Positions 25,601 through 33,178 of a stretch of DNA of 64,000 nt are shown piece after piece. The stretch comes from Streptomyces luomodiensis (GTDB lineage: Bacteria > Actinomycetota > Actinomycetes > Streptomycetales > Streptomycetaceae). The translations under genes and the position numbers were made by a program. The notes below the pieces were generated by a model. It searched no databases, was not told the origin of the DNA, and worked only from the letters and a program-made list of their open reading frames with translations. Where the stretch lies: NCBI RefSeq assembly GCF_031679605.1, contig NZ_CP117522.1:5022001-5086000 (forward strand), in the 5' to 3' direction. Position 1 is the first letter of the stretch; each line of letters starts with the position of its first letter.

Positions 25601-25628
25601 AGGACGCTTCGTGGCGTCACTTGGTTCC
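25601..25628 (-). promoter_or_regulatory. Possible ECF-sigma promoter of the PBP gene
   Basis: On the minus strand GGAACC (25628-25623) and CGTCCT (25606-25601) are separated by 16 bp, resembling the GGAAC/CGTC class used by envelope-stress ECF sigma factors such as SigE or SigM. The start codon is 113 bp downstream. Inference from motif alone. Confidence 0.45.
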
Positions 25629-25751
25629 CATAGGTCTGCATGGCGAACAGAGTACGCACGGTCAAAACCAGCCCACCCGCCACCTTCGCTGCATAACCGT
25701 CAGATCGATTGCCACGAATTGGTGATGTGACGGCGTTCACCGTGGTCCCCC

Positions 25752-25804
25752 TTGTCCCGCCAAGAGTGCGGTTCTATCGTCTGGATGTATCGAGTCGATA
25801 CATC
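25752..25804 (+). promoter_or_regulatory. padR-ino1 promoter with palindromic operator
   Basis: TTGTCC (25752-25757) and TATCGT (25775-25780) are separated by 17 bp. Directly after the -10, GATGTATCGA (25784-25793) and TCGATACATC (25795-25804) form a perfect 21-bp palindrome around a single central base, covering the expected transcription start. ATGTAT-type palindromes are typical PadR operators, so autorepression is likely. Confidence 0.85.
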
Positions 25805-25843
25805 AGCTCGGCATAGCGGATCCACAGGAGAGGGGGGCAGGGG

Positions 25844-26554
25844 ATGAGCAGACGCTCCGGCGTCCTGGAGTTCGCCATCCTCGGCCTGCTGCGTGAGTCT
25901 CCGATGCACGGATACGAGCTGCGGAAGCGGCTCAACACCTCACTCGGGGTGTTCCGTGCCTTCAGCTACGGCAGCCTCTATCCCTGCCTCAAGACGCTGG
26001 TCGCCAACGGCTGGTTGATCGAGGAGTCCGGCACCGCCGCACAGGACGCGCCCGCGGCGCCCCTCTCCGGCCGCCGGGCGAAGATCGTCTACAGGCTGAC
26101 GGCGGCGGGGAAGGAGCGGTTCGAAGAGCTGCTCTCCCACACCGGGCCGGACGCCTGGGAGGACGAGCACTTCGGCGTCCGTTTCGCCTTCTTCGGCCAG
26201 ACGTCACGGGACGTGCGGATGCGGGTGCTCGAAGGACGGCGCAGCCGCCTGGAGGAACGCCTGGACAAGATGCGCGCCGCCATGGCCCGCACCCGCGAGC
26301 GGCTGGACGACTACACCCTCGAGCTACAGCGACACGGTATGGAGTCGGTGGAGCGCGAGGTGCGCTGGCTGAACGAGCTGATCGAGAGCGAGCGGGCCGG
26401 GCGCGACCAGCGTGACGGCACCGCCGGGCAGGACGGGACGACCGATCGGGACGCGGACCGGTCTCCACAGCAGGACCAGTCAGGAGATGCGGGCGGCCCG
26501 CCCCGGCACCGGGGTGGTTCCCGGCCGGATCCGTCCGATGACACCGCCAAGTGA
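25844..26554 (+). CDS. PadR-family transcriptional regulator
   Basis: 236 residues. The PadR winged helix spans 1-90 ([23 protein letters not shown], then [17 protein letters not shown] and [17 protein letters not shown]). An Arg-rich C-terminal helical (Vir-type) dimerisation domain follows (about 120-185), then a 50-residue disordered charged tail. It represses through the palindrome just upstream and is followed after 49 bp by ino1, so it probably controls inositol synthesis. The ribosome-binding region AGGAGAGGGGGGCAGGGG precedes ATG. This padR-ino1 pair recurs in Streptomyces. Confidence 0.92.
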   Translation: MSRRSGVLEFAILGLLRESPMHGYELRKRLNTSLGVFRAFSYGSLYPCLKTLVANGWLIEESGTAAQDAPAAPLSGRRAKIVYRLTAAGKERFEELLSHTGPDAWEDEHFGVRFAFFGQTSRDVRMRVLEGRRSRLEERLDKMRAAMARTRERLDDYTLELQRHGMESVEREVRWLNELIESERAGRDQRDGTAGQDGTTDRDADRSPQQDQSGDAGGPPRHRGGSRPDPSDDTAK

Positions 26555-26603
26555 GGCCCGGCGTCCGCGGGGCCTCGTCCAGTACACACAGGGAGCAACC
26601 GGA

Positions 26604-27686
26604 ATGGGTTCGGTTCGTGTAGCCATCGTCGGCGTGGGCAACTGCGCCGCCTCGCTGGTACAGGGCGTCGAGTACTACAAGGACGCCGACCCGGACACCC
26701 GCGTGCCGGGTCTGATGCACGTGCAGTTCGGCGACTACCACGTGAACGACGTGGAGTTCGTGGCCGCCTTCGACGTGGACGCGAAGAAGGTCGGCCTGGA
26801 CCTCGCGGACGCCATCGGCGCCAGCGAGAACAACACCATCAAGATCTGCGACGTGCCGACGACCGGTGTCACGGTCCAGCGCGGCCACACGCTCGACGGA
26901 CTCGGCAAGTACTACCGCCAGACCATCGACGAGTCCGAAGAGGCCCCGGTCGACGTCGTCCAGGTGCTCAAGGACAAGCAGGTCGACGTTTTGGTCTGCT
27001 ACCTCCCGGTCGGCTCCGAGGACGCCGCCAAGTACTACGCCCAGTGCGCCATCGACGCGAAGGTCGCCTTCGTCAACGCGCTCCCGGTCTTCATCGCCGG
27101 CACCAAGGAGTGGGCGGACAAGTTCACCGAGGCCGGGGTGCCGATCGTCGGCGACGACATCAAGTCGCAGGTCGGCGCGACCATCACGCACCGCGTGCTG
27201 GCCAAGCTGTTCGAGGACCGGGGCGTCATCCTGGACCGCACCATGCAGCTGAACGTCGGCGGCAACATGGACTTCAAGAACATGCTCGAGCGGGAGCGTC
27301 TGGAGTCCAAGAAGATCTCCAAGACCCAGGCCGTCACCTCCCAGATCCCCGACCGTGAGCTGGGCGCCGACAACGTCCACATCGGCCCGTCGGACTTCGT
27401 GGCCTGGCTGGACGACCGCAAGTGGGCGTACGTCCGCCTCGAGGGCCGCGCCTTCGGCGACGTCCCGCTGAACCTGGAGTACAAGCTCGAGGTGTGGGAC
27501 TCCCCGAACTCCGCGGGTGTCATCATCGACGCGCTGCGCGCCGCGAAGATTGCCAAGGACCGCGGCATCGGGGGCCCGATCCTCTCCGCCTCCTCGTACT
27601 TCATGAAGTCGCCGCCGGTGCAGTACTTCGACAACGAGGCGCGGGAGAACGTGGAGAAGTTCATCAAGGGCGAGGTCGAGCGCTGA
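26604..27686 (+). CDS. ino1: myo-Inositol-1-phosphate synthase
   Basis: 360 residues from [20 protein letters not shown], with GGGAG upstream; longer in-frame extensions overlap padR and are rejected. NAD is held by the Rossmann loop GVGNCAAS. Further hallmarks are [30 protein letters not shown] and [18 protein letters not shown]. It converts glucose-6-phosphate to inositol-3-phosphate (1L-myo-inositol 1-phosphate) in the cytoplasm, supplying phosphatidylinositol and mycothiol. Actinobacterial enzymes are this short form. Regulation by the upstream PadR is inferred. It ends at a 14-bp stem hairpin. Confidence 0.96.
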   Translation: MGSVRVAIVGVGNCAASLVQGVEYYKDADPDTRVPGLMHVQFGDYHVNDVEFVAAFDVDAKKVGLDLADAIGASENNTIKICDVPTTGVTVQRGHTLDGLGKYYRQTIDESEEAPVDVVQVLKDKQVDVLVCYLPVGSEDAAKYYAQCAIDAKVAFVNALPVFIAGTKEWADKFTEAGVPIVGDDIKSQVGATITHRVLAKLFEDRGVILDRTMQLNVGGNMDFKNMLERERLESKKISKTQAVTSQIPDRELGADNVHIGPSDFVAWLDDRKWAYVRLEGRAFGDVPLNLEYKLEVWDSPNSAGVIIDALRAAKIAKDRGIGGPILSASSYFMKSPPVQYFDNEARENVEKFIKGEVER

Positions 27687-27716
27687 CGCGCCATGCACTG
27701 ATTCCCGCCGCATGAT

Positions 27717-27751
27717 CACGGGCCTCCGGGTAATCCCCCCGGAGGCCCGTG
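27717..27751 (+). terminator. Hairpin terminator after ino1
   Basis: CACGGGCCTCCGGG (27717-27730) and CCCGGAGGCCCGTG (27738-27751) form a perfect 14-bp stem with a 7-nt loop, 30 bases after the ino1 stop. Confidence 0.9.
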
Positions 27752-27771
27752 TGGTGTGTGAGGCTGACGTC

Positions 27772-29109
27772 ATGCCTGTTGTGCGTGATCTCCGCGTACT
27801 GCTGCAACTCCGTGACTTCCGCCGCCTTCTGGCCGTTCGCCTGCTGTCCCAGTCGGCCGACGGCGTCTATCAGGTCGCGCTCGCCACGTATGTGGTCTTC
27901 TCCCCGGAGAAGGAGACCTCCGCCACGGCCATCGCCTCCGCCATGGCCGTCCTGCTGCTTCCCTACTCCCTTCTCGGCCCCTTCGCCGGTGTACTGCTGG
28001 ACCGCTGGCGCCGACGACAGGTGCTGCTCTACGGCAATCTGCTCCGCTCGGGGCTGGCCGCCGGAACCGCGGTGCTGATCCTCGGCCAGGTGCCGGAGTG
28101 GCTCTTCTACGCCTCGGCCCTGTCGGTGACGGCCGTCAACCGCTTTGTGCTGGCCGGCCTCTCGGCGGCCCTGCCGCGGGTCGTGGACAGCCAGGAGCGT
28201 CTGGTCATGGCCAACTCCCTCTCGCCCACCGCGGGAACGCTCGCCGCCACGGCCGGGGGCAGCCTCGCCTTCATCGTCCGGCTGTCGGGCCCAGGAGGCA
28301 CCTCCTCGGACGCGCTGGTCGTCCTGCTGGGCGCCGCGCTCTATCTCATCGCCGGGCTCACGGCCCTGCTCATGACACCGGGCCTGCTGGGGCCCGATCC
28401 CGCGGCCCTCCAGCCCCGTCTCTCCGCGGCCCTGATGAGCACCGCACGGGGCCTGGTCGCGGGCGTGCGCCATCTGCTGGAACGCCGGGATCCCACCGTG
28501 GCGCTGACCGCGATGACGCTGATGCGCTTCTGCTACGGCGCGCTCACGGTGACCGTGCTGATGCTCTGCCGATACGCATGGGCCGATACCGAGTCCGAAG
28601 GACTCGCACTTCTGGGACTGGCCCTTGGCGTCTCGGGCGCGGGCTTCTTCGCGGCGGCGGTTGTCACGCCCTGGGCGGTCAGCCGGCTCAGGGACCGTAC
28701 GTCATCCCGGCCGGACGGCCGGCTCTCCTGGGTGATGGTGTGCGCGGGGAGCGCGGCCCTGCTGGAACCGGGTCTCGGACTGCCCTTCGAGCCCGCTCCC
28801 ATGCTGATCGCCGCGTTCATCCTCGGACTGGTCACCCAGGGCGCCAAGATCGCCACCGACACCGTGGTGCAGTCCGCCATCACCGATGACTTCCGCGGCC
28901 GGGTCTTCTCCCTCTACGACGTGCTGTTCAACATCGCCTTTGTGGGGGCCGCGGCGGTCGCCGCCGTGATACTGCCGCCGGACGGCGCCTCGGCCACGCT
29001 GCTGATCTGTGTGGCGCTGCTTTATGCGGCCACCGCGCTCCTCGTCAGGTTTCACGTGAAACATGACCGGGAGAGCGCCCAGCGGGTCAATGTTTCACGT
29101 GAAACCTGA
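27772..29109 (+). CDS. MFS transporter
   Basis: 445 residues from MPVVRDLRVLLQLRDFRRLLA. Twelve hydrophobic helices are visible, with an MFS-like loop DRWRRRQVLLYGN between helices 2 and 3. The general role is proton-driven export or uptake of a small molecule; the substrate is unknown. Two parS palindromes lie in the last 60 bp and are translated as RFHVKHD and NVSRET, so the C-terminus is shaped by the centromere sites. The start at 27772 is preceded by GAGGCT six bases upstream, hinting at a leaderless mRNA just after the ino1 terminator. Convergent with cca, with a 6-bp gap and no hairpin. Confidence 0.87.
   Translation: MPVVRDLRVLLQLRDFRRLLAVRLLSQSADGVYQVALATYVVFSPEKETSATAIASAMAVLLLPYSLLGPFAGVLLDRWRRRQVLLYGNLLRSGLAAGTAVLILGQVPEWLFYASALSVTAVNRFVLAGLSAALPRVVDSQERLVMANSLSPTAGTLAATAGGSLAFIVRLSGPGGTSSDALVVLLGAALYLIAGLTALLMTPGLLGPDPAALQPRLSAALMSTARGLVAGVRHLLERRDPTVALTAMTLMRFCYGALTVTVLMLCRYAWADTESEGLALLGLALGVSGAGFFAAAVVTPWAVSRLRDRTSSRPDGRLSWVMVCAGSAALLEPGLGLPFEPAPMLIAAFILGLVTQGAKIATDTVVQSAITDDFRGRVFSLYDVLFNIAFVGAAAVAAVILPPDGASATLLICVALLYAATALLVRFHVKHDRESAQRVNVSRET
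29049..29062. other. parS site 3 (GTTTCACGTGAAAC)
   Basis: Perfect palindrome inside the 3' end of the MFS gene, read in frame as FHVK. Confidence 0.95.
29092..29105. other. parS site 4 (GTTTCACGTGAAAC)
   Basis: Perfect palindrome at the MFS stop codon (reads VSRET then TGA), 29 bp from site 3. Confidence 0.95.
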
Positions 29110-29115
29110 GGGATC

Positions 29116-30606
29116 TCAGCCCTCCGGCTGAGCCGCCCACCACTCCTGGAGAGCGGCGATCGCGGCGTCCCGCTCCATCGGGCCGTGCTCCAGCCGCAGC
29201 TCCAGCAGATGCTTGTACGCCTTGCCGACCTGCGGGCCCGGGGGGACGCCGAGGATCTTCATGATCTCGTTCCCGTCCAGATCCGGGCGGATGGCGTCCA
29301 GCTCCTCCTGCTCCTGTAGACGGGCGATGCGCTCCTCGAGGCCGTCGTACGCACGCGAGAGCGCCATCGCCTTCCGCTTGTTGCGGGTGGTGCAGTCCGA
29401 GCGGGTCAGCTTGTGCAGCCGGTCCAGCAGCGGCCCCGCGTCACGGACATAGCGGCGGACGGCGGAGTCGGTCCATTCCCCCGTGCCATAGCCGTGAAAG
29501 CGCAGATGCAGCTCGACAAGGCGCGAAACGTCCTTGATCAGCTCATTGGAGTACTTGAGCTTCGTCATCCGGTACTTGGTCATCTTGGCCCCCACCACCT
29601 CGTGGTGGTGGAAGGAGACCCGGCCGTCCTTCTCGAAACGGCGCGTCTTGGGCTTACCGATGTCATGCAGCAGCGCGGCCAGCCGCAGCACCAGATCGGG
29701 CCCCTCGGCCTCCAGATCGATGGCCTGGTCCAGCACGGTCAGCGAATGTTCGTACACATCCTTGTGGCGGTGGTGCTCATCACGCTCCAGGCGCAGCGCC
29801 GGAAGCTCCGGCAGTACGCGGTCGGCGAGCCCGGTCTCGACGAGCAGCCGCAGCCCCTTGCGGGGGTGGTCGGCCAGGATGAGCTTGTTGAGCTCATCAC
29901 GCACCCGCTCGGCCGAGACGATGTCGATGCGGTCGGCCATCGACGTCATCGCGGCGACCACCTCGGGGGCCACCTCGAAGTCCAGCTGCGCGGCGAAGCG
30001 CGCGGCGCGCATCATCCGCAGCGGATCATCGGAGAAGGACTCCTCGGGCGTCCCCGGGGTGCGCAGCACCCGTGCTGCGAGATCCTCCAGACCGTTGTGC
30101 GGGTCGATGAACTCCTTCTGCGGCAGCGCCACCGCCATGGCGTTGACCGTGAAGTCCCGACGGACCAGGTCGTCCTCGATCGAGTCGCCGTACGACACCT
30201 CCGGCTTCCGGGATGTCCGGTCATAGGCCTCTGACCGATAAGTCGTGATTTCAATCTGGAAACTCTGGTCCGGCCCGCTTCCAGGGGACATGCCCTTACG
30301 GCAGCCGACCGTGCCGAAGGCGATGCCGACCTCCCAGACCGCGTCCGCCCAGGGCCGGACGATCTTCAGTACCTCGTCCGGCCGGGCATCCGTCGTGAAA
30401 TCCAGATCGTTACCGAGCCGGCCGAGCAGCGCGTCCCGCACCGAGCCGCCGACCAGGGCCAGGCGGAAACCCGCCTGCTGGAAACGGCGAGCGAGATCGT
30501 CGGCAACGGGAGAGACCCGCAGGAGTTCGCCCACGGCGCGGCGCTGCACCTGGCTGAGCTCATGGGGCGACTGCGGGGTTCGGCTGTCTTTGTTGGCGTT
30601 CGGCAC
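29116..30606 (-). CDS. cca: CCA-adding/poly(A)-polymerase-family tRNA nucleotidyltransferase
   Basis: 496 residues from a GTG at 30606 (VPNANKDSRTPQ). The nucleotidyltransferase head has GGSVRD (53-58) and NDLDFTTDA with the catalytic Asp pair (67, 69). RRDFTVNAMA and the RMMRAARF flexible loop follow. An HD domain (LHDIGKP, then HHHEVVGA) in the C-terminal half suggests additional phosphohydrolase activity, as in actinobacterial members. It adds or repairs the 3' CCA of tRNA, which matters here because the tRNA-Ile gene in this window does not encode CCA. TACTCT lies nine bases before the GTG, so the mRNA may be nearly leaderless. Longer in-frame extensions are rejected. Confidence 0.94.
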   Translation of the reverse strand: MPNANKDSRTPQSPHELSQVQRRAVGELLRVSPVADDLARRFQQAGFRLALVGGSVRDALLGRLGNDLDFTTDARPDEVLKIVRPWADAVWEVGIAFGTVGCRKGMSPGSGPDQSFQIEITTYRSEAYDRTSRKPEVSYGDSIEDDLVRRDFTVNAMAVALPQKEFIDPHNGLEDLAARVLRTPGTPEESFSDDPLRMMRAARFAAQLDFEVAPEVVAAMTSMADRIDIVSAERVRDELNKLILADHPRKGLRLLVETGLADRVLPELPALRLERDEHHRHKDVYEHSLTVLDQAIDLEAEGPDLVLRLAALLHDIGKPKTRRFEKDGRVSFHHHEVVGAKMTKYRMTKLKYSNELIKDVSRLVELHLRFHGYGTGEWTDSAVRRYVRDAGPLLDRLHKLTRSDCTTRNKRKAMALSRAYDGLEERIARLQEQEELDAIRPDLDGNEIMKILGVPPGPQVGKAYKHLLELRLEHGPMERDAAIAALQEWWAAQPEG

Positions 30607-30784
30607 AACAAAACAGAGTACGTGGCCGCGCGCACCAGAGACTCCACACCAAGGGGACCACCACTGCGTAACGATCTTGTGGAGCCGTCCACAGCACTTC
30701 GCCACAGCGGGCATCGTTACCATTTCGTGGACGCACATTGCGACGACCACTGACGATCTACTGACGACGAGGACGGGCGAGCGC

Positions 30785-33130
30785 GTGGCCGATGCGGCAG
30801 ACCTCCGGGGGACAACTTCCGCTCGTGCCCGACGATGGTTGCGGCACACGGCGGCGCTGCTCGCCGCGGCGCCGATGCTCGCGGGCCTGGCGCAGATTCC
30901 GGCGGCCCCCGCGGCCCACGCCGAGAGCAAGGCCAGCGGCTCCCGGTCGGTGGACGTCTCCATCACCTCGCTGACCCCCACCGCGCCGAAGAAGAGCGAC
31001 ACCCTCACGGTCAGCGGCACCGTCACCAACGACACCAAGTCCACGGTCTCCGACGCCCGCGTCGGTCTCCGCGTCGGCCCGACCATGAACGGCCGCAATG
31101 CGATCGACACCGCCGCCCGGCGTACCGGCTACTCGGAGGGCCTCGACGGCACCGAGATCGGCGGCAAATACGCCAAGAAGATCGGAAAGCTACCGGCCGG
31201 CGCCAGCCGTGACTTCTCTCTCTCCATACCGGTCGGGCATCTGCACCTGGGGGAGAACGGCGTCTATCAGCTCGGCGTCTCGCTCACCGGTGACACCTCC
31301 AGCCAGCCCTGGCCGCAGGTGCTGGGCATCGAGCGGACCTTCCTGCCCTGGCAGTCGGGTGCGCCCGCGAAGAAGTCCCAGCTCACCTATCTGTGGCCGC
31401 TGATCTCCGCCACCCATGTGACCGCCCGCACGGACAACGACGAAGACCGCACCCCGATCTTCCGGGACGACCGCCTGGCCTCGGAGCTGGCTCCCGGCGG
31501 CCGGCTCCAGCAGATGGTCGCCCTGGGGGAGAACCTCCCCATCACCTGGGTGATCGACCCCGACCTGCTCGCCACGGTCGACGCGATGACGAAGAAGTAC
31601 GAGGTCCAGGACGCCTCGGGCAACGGGACCAAGGCGGGTCACGGGCAGGCGGTCGCCAAGCAGTGGCTCGGCGCCCTGCAGAAGGCCGTGGAGGGCAAGC
31701 AGGTGGTCGCGCTGCCGTTCGCCGACCCGGACCTCGCCGCGCTCGCGCACCGCGGTAAGAACGTCACCGGCTCCCTCGGGCACCTTCAGGACGCCACCGA
31801 GCTCGCCTCGACGACCGTGGAGACCGTCCTCGGGGTGAAGCCGCGCACCGACTTCGCCTGGCCGGTGGACGGCGCGATCGACTCCTCGGTCGTGGACGTC
31901 GCCACCTCTGCGGGCGCGCACAACGTGATCGCCCGCAGCGACAGCCTGAGCGAGACCGGCGGGCTCTCCTACACCCCCACCGCGGCCCGCCAGATCGGCG
32001 GCGGCAACACGGCGGTGGTCGCCGACGCCCGGCTGTCGACCGCTTTCACCGGCGACATGTCCAAGGCGGAGAACTCCACTCTCGCCATCCAGAGGTTCCT
32101 GGCCCAGAGCCAGATGATCAACCTGCAGGCGCCGGACAAGCAGCGCAGCATCGTGGTCGCCCCCCAGCGGATGCCCACCACCAGCCAGGCGCAGGCGATG
32201 GCGGCGGCCCTGGAGGGCCTCACCGGGCAGTGGACGCAGCCGCTGAGCCTGGGACAGGCCGCGAAGGCGAAGCCCGACCCGAACGCCACCCAGCGGGTGC
32301 CCAGCTCCCGGTCGTACCCCCGGTCGCTGCGCGCGCGGGAGCTACCGGCCGAGGCGTTCCAGCAGATCCAGGAGACCCAGAGGACCCTGGACAATTTCGA
32401 GCCGATCCTCACCGCCAAGTACCGGGTGGTCACTCCCTTCGGGAACGCGATCAGGCGCGAGATGTCGACCTCGTGGCGCAGCGAGGCGCAGAACGCGGCC
32501 GGCTTCCGCCATGACGTGCAGACGTATCTGTCCGGGCTCACCAAGAAGGTGCGCCTGGTCCCGAAGACGGACATGACCCTGTCCGGGCGGAGCGCGACCG
32601 TCCCGGTGACCGTCCAGAACAACCTGGTGCAGGGTGTCGAGCTGCGGCTCGTCCTCAAGTCCCACCAGGGCAACCGGCTGGCGGTCAGCGACCCTCAGCT
32701 GGTCAATGTCGAGGGCGGGCACAGCCAGTCCGTGAAGTTCGGGACCACGGCGAACGCGAACGGCCCGGTGTGGGTCTCGGCCCAGCTCTACACTCCGGAC
32801 GGACAGCCGTACGGCGACGAGATGCCGTTCGAGGTGAATGTCACCGAAATCACGTCGACCGTGATCCTCGTGATCGCGGGCGGTGTGCTGCTGCTGGTCC
32901 TCGCCGGTGTCCGGATCTACGTCCAGCGCAAGCGCGCGGCCGCCAAGAGTGGTGAGGACAGCGGAAACGGGGAAGACGCCGAAAATATGCACGGGCAGGA
33001 TGAGGGCGACAGTGAGGCCCCGGAGACGGACCGGCACGCCCTCGTGCCCGAGCAGCCGAGTGACCCGGCGTCGGACACCGGATCGCAAAGCGCTGGCCCA
33101 TCCGGCTCGGGTGAGAAAGTGGACCATTGA
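30785..33130 (+). CDS. Large secreted/anchored protein of unknown function (DUF6049-like)
   Basis: 781 residues from a GTG at 30785. A Sec-type signal peptide (RRWLRHTAALLAAAPMLAGL, cleavage after AHA near residue 47) is followed by about 640 extracellular residues. These begin with an Ig-like region (SVDVSITSLTPTAPKKSDTL) and end with another beta-rich domain (LSGRSATVPVTVQNNLVQG). One TM helix at about 692-714 (VILVIAGGVLLLVLAGVRIYV) precedes a short acidic cytoplasmic tail. It lies between cca and murJ, a position conserved in actinobacteria (the Mycobacterium equivalent also precedes mviN), so a role in wall assembly is plausible but unproven. murJ starts 48 bp later. Confidence 0.85.
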   Translation: MADAADLRGTTSARARRWLRHTAALLAAAPMLAGLAQIPAAPAAHAESKASGSRSVDVSITSLTPTAPKKSDTLTVSGTVTNDTKSTVSDARVGLRVGPTMNGRNAIDTAARRTGYSEGLDGTEIGGKYAKKIGKLPAGASRDFSLSIPVGHLHLGENGVYQLGVSLTGDTSSQPWPQVLGIERTFLPWQSGAPAKKSQLTYLWPLISATHVTARTDNDEDRTPIFRDDRLASELAPGGRLQQMVALGENLPITWVIDPDLLATVDAMTKKYEVQDASGNGTKAGHGQAVAKQWLGALQKAVEGKQVVALPFADPDLAALAHRGKNVTGSLGHLQDATELASTTVETVLGVKPRTDFAWPVDGAIDSSVVDVATSAGAHNVIARSDSLSETGGLSYTPTAARQIGGGNTAVVADARLSTAFTGDMSKAENSTLAIQRFLAQSQMINLQAPDKQRSIVVAPQRMPTTSQAQAMAAALEGLTGQWTQPLSLGQAAKAKPDPNATQRVPSSRSYPRSLRARELPAEAFQQIQETQRTLDNFEPILTAKYRVVTPFGNAIRREMSTSWRSEAQNAAGFRHDVQTYLSGLTKKVRLVPKTDMTLSGRSATVPVTVQNNLVQGVELRLVLKSHQGNRLAVSDPQLVNVEGGHSQSVKFGTTANANGPVWVSAQLYTPDGQPYGDEMPFEVNVTEITSTVILVIAGGVLLLVLAGVRIYVQRKRAAAKSGEDSGNGEDAENMHGQDEGDSEAPETDRHALVPEQPSDPASDTGSQSAGPSGSGEKVDH

Positions 33131-33178
33131 GCAATGCCGGGGCCGGTCGGCCGCAGCGGACAATGAGGTGGGGTAGCG

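Larger units (their letters stand above)
25488..25843. other. Divergent PBP/padR intergenic region
   Basis: 356 bp holding the possible ECF promoter for the PBP gene (25601-25628) and the padR promoter and operator (25752-25804). No coding sequence is supported. Confidence 0.7.
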
